Positions 1-7,062 of a DNA stretch of 42,911 nucleotides are shown here, piece after piece. The notes beneath the pieces were generated by a model. That model made no database searches, was not told where the DNA came from, and worked only from the letters and a program-made list of their open reading frames with translations. This DNA is from Clostridia bacterium. Lineage in GTDB: Bacteria > Bacillota > Clostridia > Oscillospirales > Acutalibacteraceae. A program made the position numbers and the translations under genes. The stretch covers positions 1-42,911 of the forward strand of contig JAFQHU010000007.1 in the NCBI GenBank assembly GCA_017397845.1, written 5' to 3'. The first letter of the stretch is position 1, and each line of letters begins with the position of its first letter.

Positions 1-213
<213 letters not shown>

Positions 214-446
214 TGTATCATAACACTTCCGTGTTAAAATCATTTTCAGAGCTTTCGTTCGCTCATTTCGTCATTTGCTGACTTTACTTTTATACTTCGC
301 TATTTTAGCTTCCGTATATTACTGTTTGAAAAGTACTTTAAAACTCTTCTGATGGTTTCTACCATCGAAATCTCGGGTTCCTTTTCTTAATATCGTTGTT
401 TAATTTTCAAGGTCCGTGCTATCTCTTTTTCCGAGACAGCCTAAAG

Positions 447-475
447 AGTATATCACACTCTTTACCGCTTGTCAA
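447..475 (-). promoter_or_regulatory. rRNA operon promoter, proximal
   Basis: Minus strand TTGACA (470-475), 17-bp spacer, TATACT (447-452). It lies about 230 bases before the 16S gene, as expected for an rrn leader. It is the second of two tandem promoters. Confidence 0.85.
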
Positions 476-554
476 TACTTTTTCTAAACTTTTTTCAAGC
501 TTTTTCGTATCGACTTTTTATGAAGTTTTCCACATCTCTGCGGAAAGCTTTGTT

Positions 555-583
555 ATAATATCATTTCAAAAGACATTTGTCAA
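555..583 (-). promoter_or_regulatory. rRNA operon promoter, distal
   Basis: Minus strand TTGACA (578-583), 17-bp spacer, TATTAT (555-560). Together with the promoter at 447-475 it forms the tandem arrangement typical of Firmicute rrn operons. The stretch 214-748 otherwise holds only leader and T-rich sequence; I see no gene in it. Confidence 0.82.
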
Positions 584-748
584 CACTTTTTGCAAAGTTT
601 TTTTCAAGTTTTTTAATTATCTTGAACACTAATCCGTGTGTTTTCGATACCTTATGTACAATACATACTATATAATGTGTTTTTAGCATTTTTATATGGT
701 TAATATCTATATATGGCACCTCATTTTGATTTAAGAGAGTTCTTATAT

Positions 749-1021
749 TCAATATAAAACCAAAGAATAGTATTCTGTATATTTACAGTTCTTTATGTAA
801 ACAGTTTTATATTTAAAACAGTCATAATATGAAACAGTCAACATAATAACTATTGATGCTACAGCAATAAGAAAAAGCATACCCCAACCGAAACCCAAAT
901 TCTTTACCGCAAAATTATCCTCCATCGATAAATCGGGTGATACATAGTATGTAATTCCAAGGCCGGCAAAAGTTAAAATGATATATACAATATTAGCTAA
1001 AGCAAATCTTTTCTTTTTCAT
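749..1021 (-). CDS. small two-helix membrane protein, unknown function
   Basis: A 90-residue protein starting at ATG 1021, chosen because GAGGTAG lies 6-12 bases upstream. A lysine-rich start (MKKKRFALANIV) leads into a first hydrophobic helix at about residues 8-26. A short acidic loop follows, then a second hydrophobic helix at about 46-65 (GMLFLIAVASIVIMLTV), and a Tyr/Lys-rich cytoplasmic tail with two Cys. This suggests a small integral membrane protein with both ends in the cytoplasm. It stands alone between a dispersed repeat and the rRNA promoters. I recognise no family. The ribosome binding site and the membrane topology make it likely to be real. Confidence 0.6.
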   Translation of the reverse strand: MKKKRFALANIVYIILTFAGLGITYYVSPDLSMEDNFAVKNLGFGWGMLFLIAVASIVIMLTVSYYDCFKYKTVYIKNCKYTEYYSLVLY

Positions 1022-1084
1022 TATACTACCTCATATTTTTAACGTGATGTCAGTATTTTTCGGCGAGGTAAATTTATCCTCGCT

Positions 1085-1318
1085 CTATGGTTTGCACGGT
1101 TGCGGTTTGTTAGCGGGCACGGCAAGCCGTGTCCCTACGTAAATGGTTTCTGTGAGGTTGCAGTGGCAACCCCTCCGTCAGCCTACCGTCTGCCACCGCC
1201 CCTTTTTTAAAACAGGAGGCAAATAAACTCTCCGTCTGCTTCGCAGACACCTCTCCTTTCAGGCGAGGCGTAAATAACTTTTCAAGGCGGACGCATAATC
1301 GCATCCGCCCCGAAAATA
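1085..1318. repeat. dispersed GC-rich hairpin repeat, copy 1
   Basis: Intergenic block made of short inverted repeats: GGGCACGGC-AAGCCGTGTCCC at about 1115-1137, a TCTGC-TTC-GCAGA hairpin at about 1237-1250, a CCTTTCAGGCGAGG segment, and GGCGGAcGC/GCaTCCGCC at about 1285-1310. The order resembles the block at 10535-10680, so this is probably a dispersed non-coding element. No convincing gene lies in 1022-1338. Confidence 0.55.
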
Positions 1319-1338
1319 CCTAAAGGGAGATTATCTGA

Positions 1339-2697
1339 TTATTCGACGGTAATCGTTCCTTCGCAAATCTGGAACTCCCACCACCAGCCGTGTTCGAATT
1401 GATTATTGCCCATTTTCCTGTATACCACATAGTATCTGTTGTCACCCTTCGGAAGCTTAGCGGTATCAAGCTCGACGGGAAGCTCTGTCTGTCTGCCCTC
1501 ATTAATGGTCACATCTATATTTTCCGCACCGTCGAAAACAGGCTGTGCTTCTGTTCCGATATAGAATGCTACTCTGTATTCACCGGGTTTACCGTGAAGA
1601 TTAAGAGTGAACTTTTCATTTTCTTCGCCTTTGGTGGTAAAGCCTGTATCGTGAAGAATAAATGTATCTTTAATAAGTGTGCCGTCATCATAATAAAGAG
1701 TCTCGTCAATATCCTTATAAAGAACAGCATTCAATGATTCGAGCTTATCGTATTCATTATAATATGTTTCGTCATCTGAAGGATCATAATAATTATACAT
1801 ATCAAGTATTTTCTTATGAACGGGAGATTCCTTCATGCCGAAGATATCTCCGCAAACTGCCTTCTGCTCAGGTGCATCCTCATCCATAATAAGATGGGCG
1901 AAAACATCATTTGAAAGATTGTAGCTTCTTGGGCCTCTGTGCACCTTGGTTATATCTGTAAGACAATCATCGCAAATACTGTCAAGATCTTCATCATTAT
2001 GGTAATCTTTTGTACCCTTTTCTGAAGCGCATATAACCGCACTGCCATCGGGGTCTGCGAAAGAGCCGACAGAAAGAGCAAGAGTTTCACCCTTCCTTCC
2101 TATATTAGGCTGAAAAGATATTTCTATGGATTCTACGGTGCCGGGTTTTCCGCCTATAACATACATATCTGTATCTTTTGTAACTTCATCACCGCTTTTT
2201 ACGGTAAATATCTGTCTGACACCGTCAAGGAAAAGCACAAGTCCTTTTTCCTGCTGTACAGAATGGGCACCTTCGTCGATAACATATTTAATAACAATAT
2301 CTTCACCGTCATAGACAATTTCCTTGTGTGCATCCTCAGCTCTGCCTGCTGCATAGGCACCCTTAATTTCCCAGTCAATATCCACATAATTTTCAGGGTC
2401 GGGTTCTGTCCACAGTCCCATAAGCATAAGCATATCTTTCGGTGTCAGATCGGAAGCTGAAACGGAAACTGTAAGTGCAACACACATCAGCACAGCCGCT
2501 ATAAGTGCCGCCCATCTGATTTTCTTTCTTTTCACGGGTGCGGTTTTATCTTGTTCAACCTCGTCGAAAAGCTTATCCATCTTTTTTTTGAAATCTTTGG
2601 AATAGGTTCTTACTATGTCCCCTTCCTTAGGGAGAGATTTTAATTCTTCCTCTGCCGCTTCCTCGAAAGCAAGCTTAAGAATATCATTATTTTTCAT
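1339..2697 (-). CDS. membrane-anchored probable anti-sigma factor / sigma-linked surface protein
   Basis: A 452-residue protein. ATG 2697 is preferred over earlier in-frame codons because AGGAGG lies just upstream, inside the end of the sigma-factor gene. The first ~65 residues are charged and cytoplasmic (EEAAEEELKSLPKEG, then KRKK). One membrane helix follows at about 70-88 (WAALIAAVLMCVALTVSVS), then about 360 extracytoplasmic residues. The outer part includes an Asp-rich segment, HNDEDLDSICDDC, like the short calcium-binding type repeats of clostridial surface proteins. The topology and the 11-base overlap with the ECF sigma gene match anti-sigma factors of the DUF4179/RsgI-like kind. Sigma binding by the N-terminal domain is inferred. 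No recognised anti-sigma zinc motif (HxxxCxxC) is visible. Confidence 0.7.
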   Translation of the reverse strand: MKNNDILKLAFEEAAEEELKSLPKEGDIVRTYSKDFKKKMDKLFDEVEQDKTAPVKRKKIRWAALIAAVLMCVALTVSVSASDLTPKDMLMLMGLWTEPDPENYVDIDWEIKGAYAAGRAEDAHKEIVYDGEDIVIKYVIDEGAHSVQQEKGLVLFLDGVRQIFTVKSGDEVTKDTDMYVIGGKPGTVESIEISFQPNIGRKGETLALSVGSFADPDGSAVICASEKGTKDYHNDEDLDSICDDCLTDITKVHRGPRSYNLSNDVFAHLIMDEDAPEQKAVCGDIFGMKESPVHKKILDMYNYYDPSDDETYYNEYDKLESLNAVLYKDIDETLYYDDGTLIKDTFILHDTGFTTKGEENEKFTLNLHGKPGEYRVAFYIGTEAQPVFDGAENIDVTINEGRQTELPVELDTAKLPKGDNRYYVVYRKMGNNQFEHGWWWEFQICEGTITVE

Positions 2698-3229
2698 TAT
2701 TAATTGCCTCCTTTTCAATTATATTTATGAGTTTCCGTCTGCCTCGGGCCAGCTGCTGCTTTACGGTGTTTTCTTTTCGTGAGAGCAGGTGCGAGATTTC
2801 CGCCACCGTCAGCTCGTTAAGATAATAAAGGCTGAGCACATCCCTGTATTTAGTGTCAAGAGAAAGAATGGCGCTGACTATGTAAGAATAGTTTTCCTTT
2901 TCGCAAATGGTATCAAGGGCTGTTTCATCCTCTTTGGCATCCTCGTCACTGATCAGGGTAGGCATCTCGCACACCTTCTGACGTATCATATTAAGTGCCC
3001 TGCTTCTGGCAGCTTTGATCACATAAGATGCGGTCTGTATACTGTCCGTGTCCCCTATCCGGTCAAGATTTTTCGAAATGGCTACAAAAGCTTCGTGCAC
3101 CGCATCTTCGGCAAGATAAGGGTCATTCAATATGCGACAGGCGGTGATATACATTCGGTTTTTGTACTTTTCGTATATTTCCGTCAGTTTTTGTTTTTTG
3201 CTGTCTGCGCACTTGGGTGCTGAATGCAT
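2687..3229 (-). CDS. ECF-family RNA polymerase sigma factor
   Basis: A 180-residue sigma-70 family protein of ECF size. Region 2 spans about residues 17-85 (YEKYKNRMYITACRIL, then DPYLAEDAVHEAFVAI, the core-binding and -10 recognition helices). Region 4 spans about 118-172 (LDTKYRDVLSLYYLNELTVAEISHLL, split here only for description, a helix-turn-helix for the -35). There is no region 1 or 3, as usual for ECF factors. ATG 3229 has GGAGGTGA eight bases upstream. The stop overlaps the start of the downstream membrane protein (1339-2697), so the pair is translationally coupled and probably a sigma/anti-sigma switch sensing an envelope signal. A possible self-recognised promoter lies at 3269-3297. 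Confidence 0.92.
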   Translation of the reverse strand: MHSAPKCADSKKQKLTEIYEKYKNRMYITACRILNDPYLAEDAVHEAFVAISKNLDRIGDTDSIQTASYVIKAARSRALNMIRQKVCEMPTLISDEDAKEDETALDTICEKENYSYIVSAILSLDTKYRDVLSLYYLNELTVAEISHLLSRKENTVKQQLARGRRKLINIIEKEAINNEK

Positions 3230-3268
3230 TATTTTATCACCTCCGTCTGAAAGGTCCTTTCATATATA

Positions 3269-3297
3269 TAGACAATTGAAAAGGCTGTTTAGTTACA
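3269..3297 (-). promoter_or_regulatory. candidate autoregulated ECF promoter
   Basis: Minus strand TGTAAC (3292-3297), 17-bp spacer, TGTCTA (3269-3274), about 40 bases before the sigma-factor start. The AAC in the -35 and GTCTA in the -10 resemble ECF (sigma M/W-like) promoters rather than sigma-A. Autoregulation is inferred from position. Confidence 0.45.
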
Positions 3298-3346
3298 TGA
3301 TAGGTGAAAATTTTTTCAAAAAAATTACAGAATGATAAAGATAAAC

Positions 3347-3382
3347 GAAAAGGCAGCTCTCAACGAGTGAGAGCTGCCTTAT
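3347..3382 (-). terminator. intrinsic terminator of the secreted-protein pair
   Basis: Minus strand AAGGCAGCTCTCA-CTCG-TTGAGAGCTGCCTT followed by TTCGTTT. A near-perfect 13-bp stem just downstream of the gene at 3398-4399; it also separates that gene from the sigma-factor operon. Confidence 0.85.
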
Positions 3383-3397
3383 AGCAGTTGATATTAA

Positions 3398-4399
3398 TTA
3401 ATAATTAAAGAATTGGATGTATTCAACGTTTGACATATATGCCTTGGCCTGATCCTTGGTGGTGATAACCTCACCGTTAATTGTGAGAGGTACATTCTTT
3501 GCTATAAATACCTGTGTGAAGGTGTCGCCACTCTTATCAATAACAAGCTTACCGCCTGCAGGAACAGTATAGTTACCGCCAATGAAGAATAAAGTGTTAG
3601 ATTTATTGAGAACTACAACATTGTTAACTTCTGCAGTAATTCCTTCAAGAATAAGCTGTGATACTGACTTGTTAGCAAGAACAGCTGTATCATCAACGAT
3701 TTTTTTGTCAGAAGTAAGAACAACTTCACCTGAGTATGAAGCATCAATTACGAATCCGCCTACAGTGGTTGCCTCAGTAGTGGGCTCCTCTGTTGTGGGT
3801 TCCTCAGTAGTGGGTTCCTCAGTTGTAGGCTCCTCAGTTGTAGGCTCCTCAGTAGTGGGCTCCTCAGTTGTGGGTTCCTCAGTTGTGGGTTCCTCAGTTG
3901 TAGGCTCCTCAGTTGTGGGTTCCTCAGTAGTGGGTTCCTCAGTAGTGGGTTCCTCAGTAGTGGGTTCCTCAGTAGTGGGTTCCTCAGTAGTGGGTTCCTC
4001 AGTTGTGGGTTCCTCAGTTGTGGGTTCCTCAGTTGTAGGCTCCTCAGTTGTGGGTTCCTCTGTTGTGGGTTCCTCTGTTTCGGGAGCATCAGTCACAGCA
4101 CCGTCACAGAAGGGACAGTCAAAATTAAAGAGATCTGCAAGTGTGCAAACAAGTGAATGAATTGCATTGAAAAGTTTTTCAATAAAGACAAATGCGCCTT
4201 TAACAGCTGAAGCATAATCTTTGTCCTTTAAACTTTCAACAACATCAGCACCTGAGCCGATAACATCTTTTGCGTCACCTGAAACATTTTCTACTGCAGT
4301 CTTTGCATCATCAATGTCTGCATCGAATGCAGCAAAGGAAACTGCGCTCATTGAGAAAACCATAACAAGTGAAAGTAAAACTGCTAAAAATTTTTTCAT
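3398..4399 (-). CDS. secreted paralog A with (TTEEP)n linker
   Basis: A 333-residue protein starting at ATG 4399 with GGAGGAAT upstream. Residues 1-23 are a Sec signal peptide ending AVSFA. The mature N-terminus (about 24-98) is a helical acidic domain ending in IEKLFNAIHSLVCTLADLF and NFDCPFC. About twenty TTEEP repeats follow (about residues 106-210), a rigid, negatively charged linker of the kind seen in cell-surface proteins. The last ~125 residues form a beta-rich domain (LTSDKKIVDDTAVLAN, NNVVVLNKSNTLFFIGGNYT, GGKLVID) that aligns with the C-terminal domain of the neighbour at 4439-5158. It is probably co-transcribed with that gene, 39 bases upstream. Function unknown; no LPXTG or lipobox is visible. 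Confidence 0.85.
   Translation of the reverse strand: MKKFLAVLLSLVMVFSMSAVSFAAFDADIDDAKTAVENVSGDAKDVIGSGADVVESLKDKDYASAVKGAFVFIEKLFNAIHSLVCTLADLFNFDCPFCDGAVTDAPETEEPTTEEPTTEEPTTEEPTTEEPTTEEPTTEEPTTEEPTTEEPTTEEPTTEEPTTEEPTTEEPTTEEPTTEEPTTEEPTTEEPTTEEPTTEEPTTEEPTTEATTVGGFVIDASYSGEVVLTSDKKIVDDTAVLANKSVSQLILEGITAEVNNVVVLNKSNTLFFIGGNYTVPAGGKLVIDKSGDTFTQVFIAKNVPLTINGEVITTKDQAKAYMSNVEYIQFFNY
3779..4080. repeat. 15-bp coding tandem repeat (TTEEP linker), about 20 units
   Basis: About twenty in-frame copies of a 15-base unit (plus strand GTAGTGGGTTCCTCA with variants GTTGTGGG, GTTGTAGG, CTCCTC). Variation is mostly at third codon positions, so the peptide is conserved while the DNA drifts. Runs of identical adjacent units suggest recent slippage, so repeat number is probably variable between strains. 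Confidence 0.95.
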
Positions 4400-4438
4400 T
4401 GCTTATTCCTCCGAACTATAAAAATCAGCAACTAAAAA

Positions 4439-5158
4439 TTAATAGAACCAAACGTTTTCGCAGTTTTCAAAATACTGATCAACATTCTCAGAAGTAAGAA
4501 GCTCACCGTTTACATAAATTTCGCCGAGTAAGCAAATCTGAGTAGTTAAATCATCTGTGTTGTCGATAACGAGCTTGCCGCCTTCGGGAAGAGTGAAGTT
4601 ACCGCCACTGATAATAACAGTATTGCGTTCGTTGAGAACAACAAGATTATTAACATCAGCTGTCAAATCCATGATAATGATCTCAGCAACTGTTACGTCT
4701 GCCTGAAGATATACATCACCATAGTATTCGCCGCCACCAAAGGTTGTCTGAGAGCCGTCTTCTACAACGATGCCTGCACCTTCACCGCGAGGTGCTTCAG
4801 GTTCTGCATTTTCGTCGTCCTTACCTGCATCTTCACCGTCATTTGCAGCCTTGTCTTCATCACAGAAGGGGCAATCAAAATCGAAAAGATCAGCGAGAGT
4901 GTGAACAAGTGTGTGAATAGCCTTTGCAAGCTTTGCTGCAAAATCGAATACACCATCGATAGCTGCTTTGTAATCTTCAGCTTTGATGCTGTCATAAATG
5001 CTGCCGGCTGCATCGACTGCTGCAGAAGCATCCTCTGAAACATTACCGATGGAAGCAGATACGCCATCCATGTCAACAGCGGGAGCCGCTGCAAAAGCGG
5101 GAGCTGCAAGTGAAAAAGCCATCACGATTGTAAGTAATACTGCCAAAATTTTTTTCAT
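4439..5158 (-). CDS. secreted paralog B, no repeat linker
   Basis: A 239-residue protein starting at ATG 5158 with GGAGGAATTAACA upstream. Residues 1-24 are a signal peptide (MKKILAVLLTIVMAFSLAAP, AFA). A helical acidic domain follows to about residue 100, ending in LAKAIHTLVHTLADLFDFDC and PFCDED. A short Asp/Glu-rich linker stands where paralog A has TTEEP repeats. The C-terminal ~100 residues (ADVTVAEIIIMDLTADVNNL, VVLNERNTVIISGGNFTLPE, GGKLVID) align closely with the end of paralog A. It is the first gene after a perfect consensus promoter (5201-5229) and is probably co-transcribed with paralog A. Function unknown. The promoter strength suggests an abundant exported protein. Confidence 0.85.
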   Translation of the reverse strand: MKKILAVLLTIVMAFSLAAPAFAAAPAVDMDGVSASIGNVSEDASAAVDAAGSIYDSIKAEDYKAAIDGVFDFAAKLAKAIHTLVHTLADLFDFDCPFCDEDKAANDGEDAGKDDENAEPEAPRGEGAGIVVEDGSQTTFGGGEYYGDVYLQADVTVAEIIIMDLTADVNNLVVLNERNTVIISGGNFTLPEGGKLVIDNTDDLTTQICLLGEIYVNGELLTSENVDQYFENCENVWFY

Positions 5159-5200
5159 TGTTAATTCCTCCGTTTCAATTTTAATAATTTGGCAATATTT

Positions 5201-5229
5201 ATTATAAACCTCATTTTGTGGTTTGTCAA
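5201..5229 (-). promoter_or_regulatory. consensus sigma-A promoter of secreted paralogs B and A
   Basis: Minus strand TTGACA (5224-5229), exactly 17 bp, TATAAT (5201-5206). An inverted repeat TTTTGT-N11-ACAAAA (5214-5236) overlaps the -35 and could be an operator for the divergent XRE regulator at 5292. The leader between promoter and RBS resembles that of paralog C. Confidence 0.88.
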
Positions 5230-5291
5230 TACAAAACGTGTTTTTCTTAAAAATAATTATATCTATATGCTAAAGTATTTATGGTGATTAT

Positions 5292-5618
5292 ATGAGTTTT
5301 GGTGACAGATTACGCGAATTATTAGAGTTACATAACATTTCTCAGAAGCAGTTGGGTGACAAATTAAATATTGCTCCCTCAACAATAGGAAATTACATAC
5401 GGAATATACGCGAGCCGGATCATTTCACGCTGATTATTTTTGCTAACTACTTCGATGTTTCGGTAGATTTTCTTTTAGGAAATATACACAGCAAAAAATT
5501 GATCGGTGACGAAGAATTATTAGTCGCAGTTTATAAAAAACTTGACACGGAATACAAAAAAATTCTGTTCGAAGAATCCAAGCTTTTGTTTGACATACAA
5601 AAAAATAAAAACACATAA
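5292..5618 (+). CDS. XRE-family helix-turn-helix regulator
   Basis: A 108-residue DNA-binding protein. An N-terminal HTH of the Cro/C1 type covers about residues 4-62 (RLRELLELHNISQKQLGDKL, then APSTIGNYIRNIREPD, then FANYFDVSVDFLLG). A charged helical C-terminal tail of about 45 residues has no recognisable sensor domain. ATG 5292 is preceded by GGTGAT at short distance, a modest ribosome binding site. The gene is divergent from secreted paralogs B and A, about 130 bases apart, with an inverted repeat over their -35 box, so it may repress them. That link is inferred from position only. A long hairpin at 5706-5749 lies downstream. Confidence 0.85.
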   Translation: MSFGDRLRELLELHNISQKQLGDKLNIAPSTIGNYIRNIREPDHFTLIIFANYFDVSVDFLLGNIHSKKLIGDEELLVAVYKKLDTEYKKILFEESKLLFDIQKNKNT

Positions 5619-5705
5619 ACAAAAGAACGGCTTTGGTGATTAAAAACAAAACGCCTATAGCTTCTCTGTTCAAATTCCGTGTTCACATCGGTATATATTA
5701 AATTT

Positions 5706-5749
5706 ACAATAACTGCCTTGATTTTTAATCAATATCAAGCAGTTATTGT
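5706..5749 (+). terminator. long hairpin downstream of the XRE gene
   Basis: ACAATAACTGC and its complement GCAGTTATTGT enclose an inner TTGAT/ATCAA pair. The stem is over 11 bp and is followed by AGTTTT. It probably ends the regulator transcript, although the T-tract is short. Confidence 0.6.
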
Positions 5750-5793
5750 AGTTTTACACGTTTGTATATGTTTTTTTTGCATACTCCGTCAAC

Positions 5794-5828
5794 AAAAAAG
5801 CTCCCCCGATAAACGAGGGAGCAAAAAT
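5794..5828 (-). terminator. intrinsic terminator of secreted paralog C
   Basis: Minus strand GCTCCCTCG-TTTA-CGGGGGAGC followed by T6, just after the stop of the gene at 5843. The hairpin is repeated almost exactly at 7017-7046. Confidence 0.85.
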
Positions 5829-5842
5829 ATTAATTTAAAGAA

Positions 5843-6913
5843 TTAAAGAGCTTTGATACCCTGAGCCGCACCGGGAATCCATTCAACCTCTGCAAGAGTG
5901 TTGCCTGTAACAACTGCGTTAGCGGTCTTGAGCTCAAACCATTTGCTGTCTTTACCGTCGTGACCTGCACAGTCAGCAGCTACAACATTGTTTGTAAAGG
6001 TAAAGGTTTTGTCTGCTGCGAAAGCACCGTTCTTTGAAATACCGTCTTCACATGCTGTAAATGTACAGCCGTTGATGGTAAGGTCGCCAAGGAAACCGTA
6101 CTGAACAAGAATTACCCATGAATAAATGTTATTGAATGTGCAACCGTCAAAAGTGAGAGCTGCGAAGCCTTCCTTAGCAACTGACCAAATGGCATAGCCT
6201 GTTCCGTCAAATGTACAGTTTTTAACTGTAAGAGTTGCGTTGGGGTTGTTACCGAAAATACCTGCACAGCTTTTATATGTTGCGGGACCTGTGAAGGTGG
6301 TGTCTTCGATAACAAGGTTATCAATAACAGCAGCGGCATCGATTAATAAACCGCAATCTCTTGTTTCGCCGGCAATCTCAAGGCTGAAGCCTTTGATTGT
6401 TACATTTGAAACAGCTGTTTCAGCTGTTGTAACAAATTTGTCAACCTTTGCTCCGTCTTCAGCTGCGATAGTGATGCCGTTAAGGGTACCGAGGGTGATG
6501 GTTTCGTATTCGCCTGCTGCAAGAGAAACTACCTCGCCTTCCTTTGCTGATGCAAGAACATCTGCAAGTGTTTCGGGAGTTGCGGGAAGGACTACTACTG
6601 CTTCCTCTTCAACTGCGGGAACACAGAAGGGGCAATCGAAATCGAAAAGATCAGCAAGGGTGTGAACAAGTGTGTGAATAGCCTTTGCGAGCTTTTCAGC
6701 AAGAGCGAGGATGCTGTTGACTGTTTCCAGAGCATCTTCACCTTTGATGTTATCGAAAACATCCTTAGCAGAATCAAATGCGTCACATGCATCGTCTTTG
6801 ACATTTCCTACTGCATCCTGAATTTCACCGAAGTCGAAATCAACTGCAAGTGCAGGTGCTGCGAGTGAAAAAGCCATCGTTAATGAAAGTAATACTGCCA
6901 ATAATTTTTTCAT
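5843..6913 (-). CDS. secreted paralog C with parallel beta-helix domain
   Basis: A 356-residue protein. ATG 6913 has CGGAGGAATTAAAA upstream. Residues 1-23 are a signal peptide (MKKLLAVLLSLTMAFSLAAP). Residues 24-98 are the helical acidic domain shared with paralogs A and B, ending LAKAIHTLVHTLADLFDFDC and PFC. The C-terminal ~250 residues differ from A and B. Repeated turns such as VSNVTIKGFSLEI, AVIDNLVIEDTTFTG, ATLTVKNCTFDGTGYAI, LTFDGCTFNN and LTINGCTFTACEDGI are typical of right-handed beta-helix (pectate-lyase-like) proteins. This suggests binding or processing of polysaccharide or an adhesin-like role, but no catalytic residues can be assigned. It has its own promoter (6955-6983) and terminator. 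Confidence 0.85.
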   Translation of the reverse strand: MKKLLAVLLSLTMAFSLAAPALAVDFDFGEIQDAVGNVKDDACDAFDSAKDVFDNIKGEDALETVNSILALAEKLAKAIHTLVHTLADLFDFDCPFCVPAVEEEAVVVLPATPETLADVLASAKEGEVVSLAAGEYETITLGTLNGITIAAEDGAKVDKFVTTAETAVSNVTIKGFSLEIAGETRDCGLLIDAAAVIDNLVIEDTTFTGPATYKSCAGIFGNNPNATLTVKNCTFDGTGYAIWSVAKEGFAALTFDGCTFNNIYSWVILVQYGFLGDLTINGCTFTACEDGISKNGAFAADKTFTFTNNVVAADCAGHDGKDSKWFELKTANAVVTGNTLAEVEWIPGAAQGIKAL

Positions 6914-6954
6914 TTTTAATTCCTCCGTTTCATTGTTTACAAATTGGCAACAAT

Positions 6955-6983
6955 ATTATATCCCCTCTTTTAATTCTTGTCAA
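6955..6983 (-). promoter_or_regulatory. consensus sigma-A promoter of secreted paralog C
   Basis: Minus strand TTGACA (6978-6983), 17 bp, TATAAT (6955-6960). The leader downstream (ATTGG/CAA motif, then a GGAGGAATT ribosome binding site) resembles the leader of paralog B, as if promoter and gene were duplicated together. Confidence 0.88.
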
Positions 6984-7016
6984 TAACATTTATACATTTA
7001 AAATGTAATTGTTACT

Positions 7017-7046
7017 AAAAAAAGCTCCCCCGATAAACGAGGGAGC
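7017..7046 (-). terminator. intrinsic terminator of the TSUP gene (repeat of the 5794 terminator)
   Basis: The plus-strand hairpin AGCTCCCCCGATAAACGAGG-GAGC is identical to that at 5794-5828 over the stem and loop. On the minus strand it ends in a T-run 17 bases after the TSUP stop. Confidence 0.85.
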
Positions 7047-7062
7047 GAATAATCAATTAATA

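Noticed and set aside
561..752. Open frame of 63 codons on the minus strand after the small membrane protein
   Set aside because: Starts at TTG without a ribosome binding site and runs through both the spacer and the -10 of the distal rRNA promoter.
1110..1304. 64-codon minus-strand frame
   Set aside because: Lies entirely in the dispersed hairpin repeat; no ribosome binding site and composition follows the palindromes.
3779..4080. CRISPR-like regular repeat
   Set aside because: The 15-base units are contiguous, without spacers, and are in-frame codons of a secreted protein.
3582..4160. Plus-strand frame encoding repeated SSVVG
   Set aside because: Antisense shadow of the TTEEP repeat; no ribosome binding site, and third-position variation fits the minus-strand frame.
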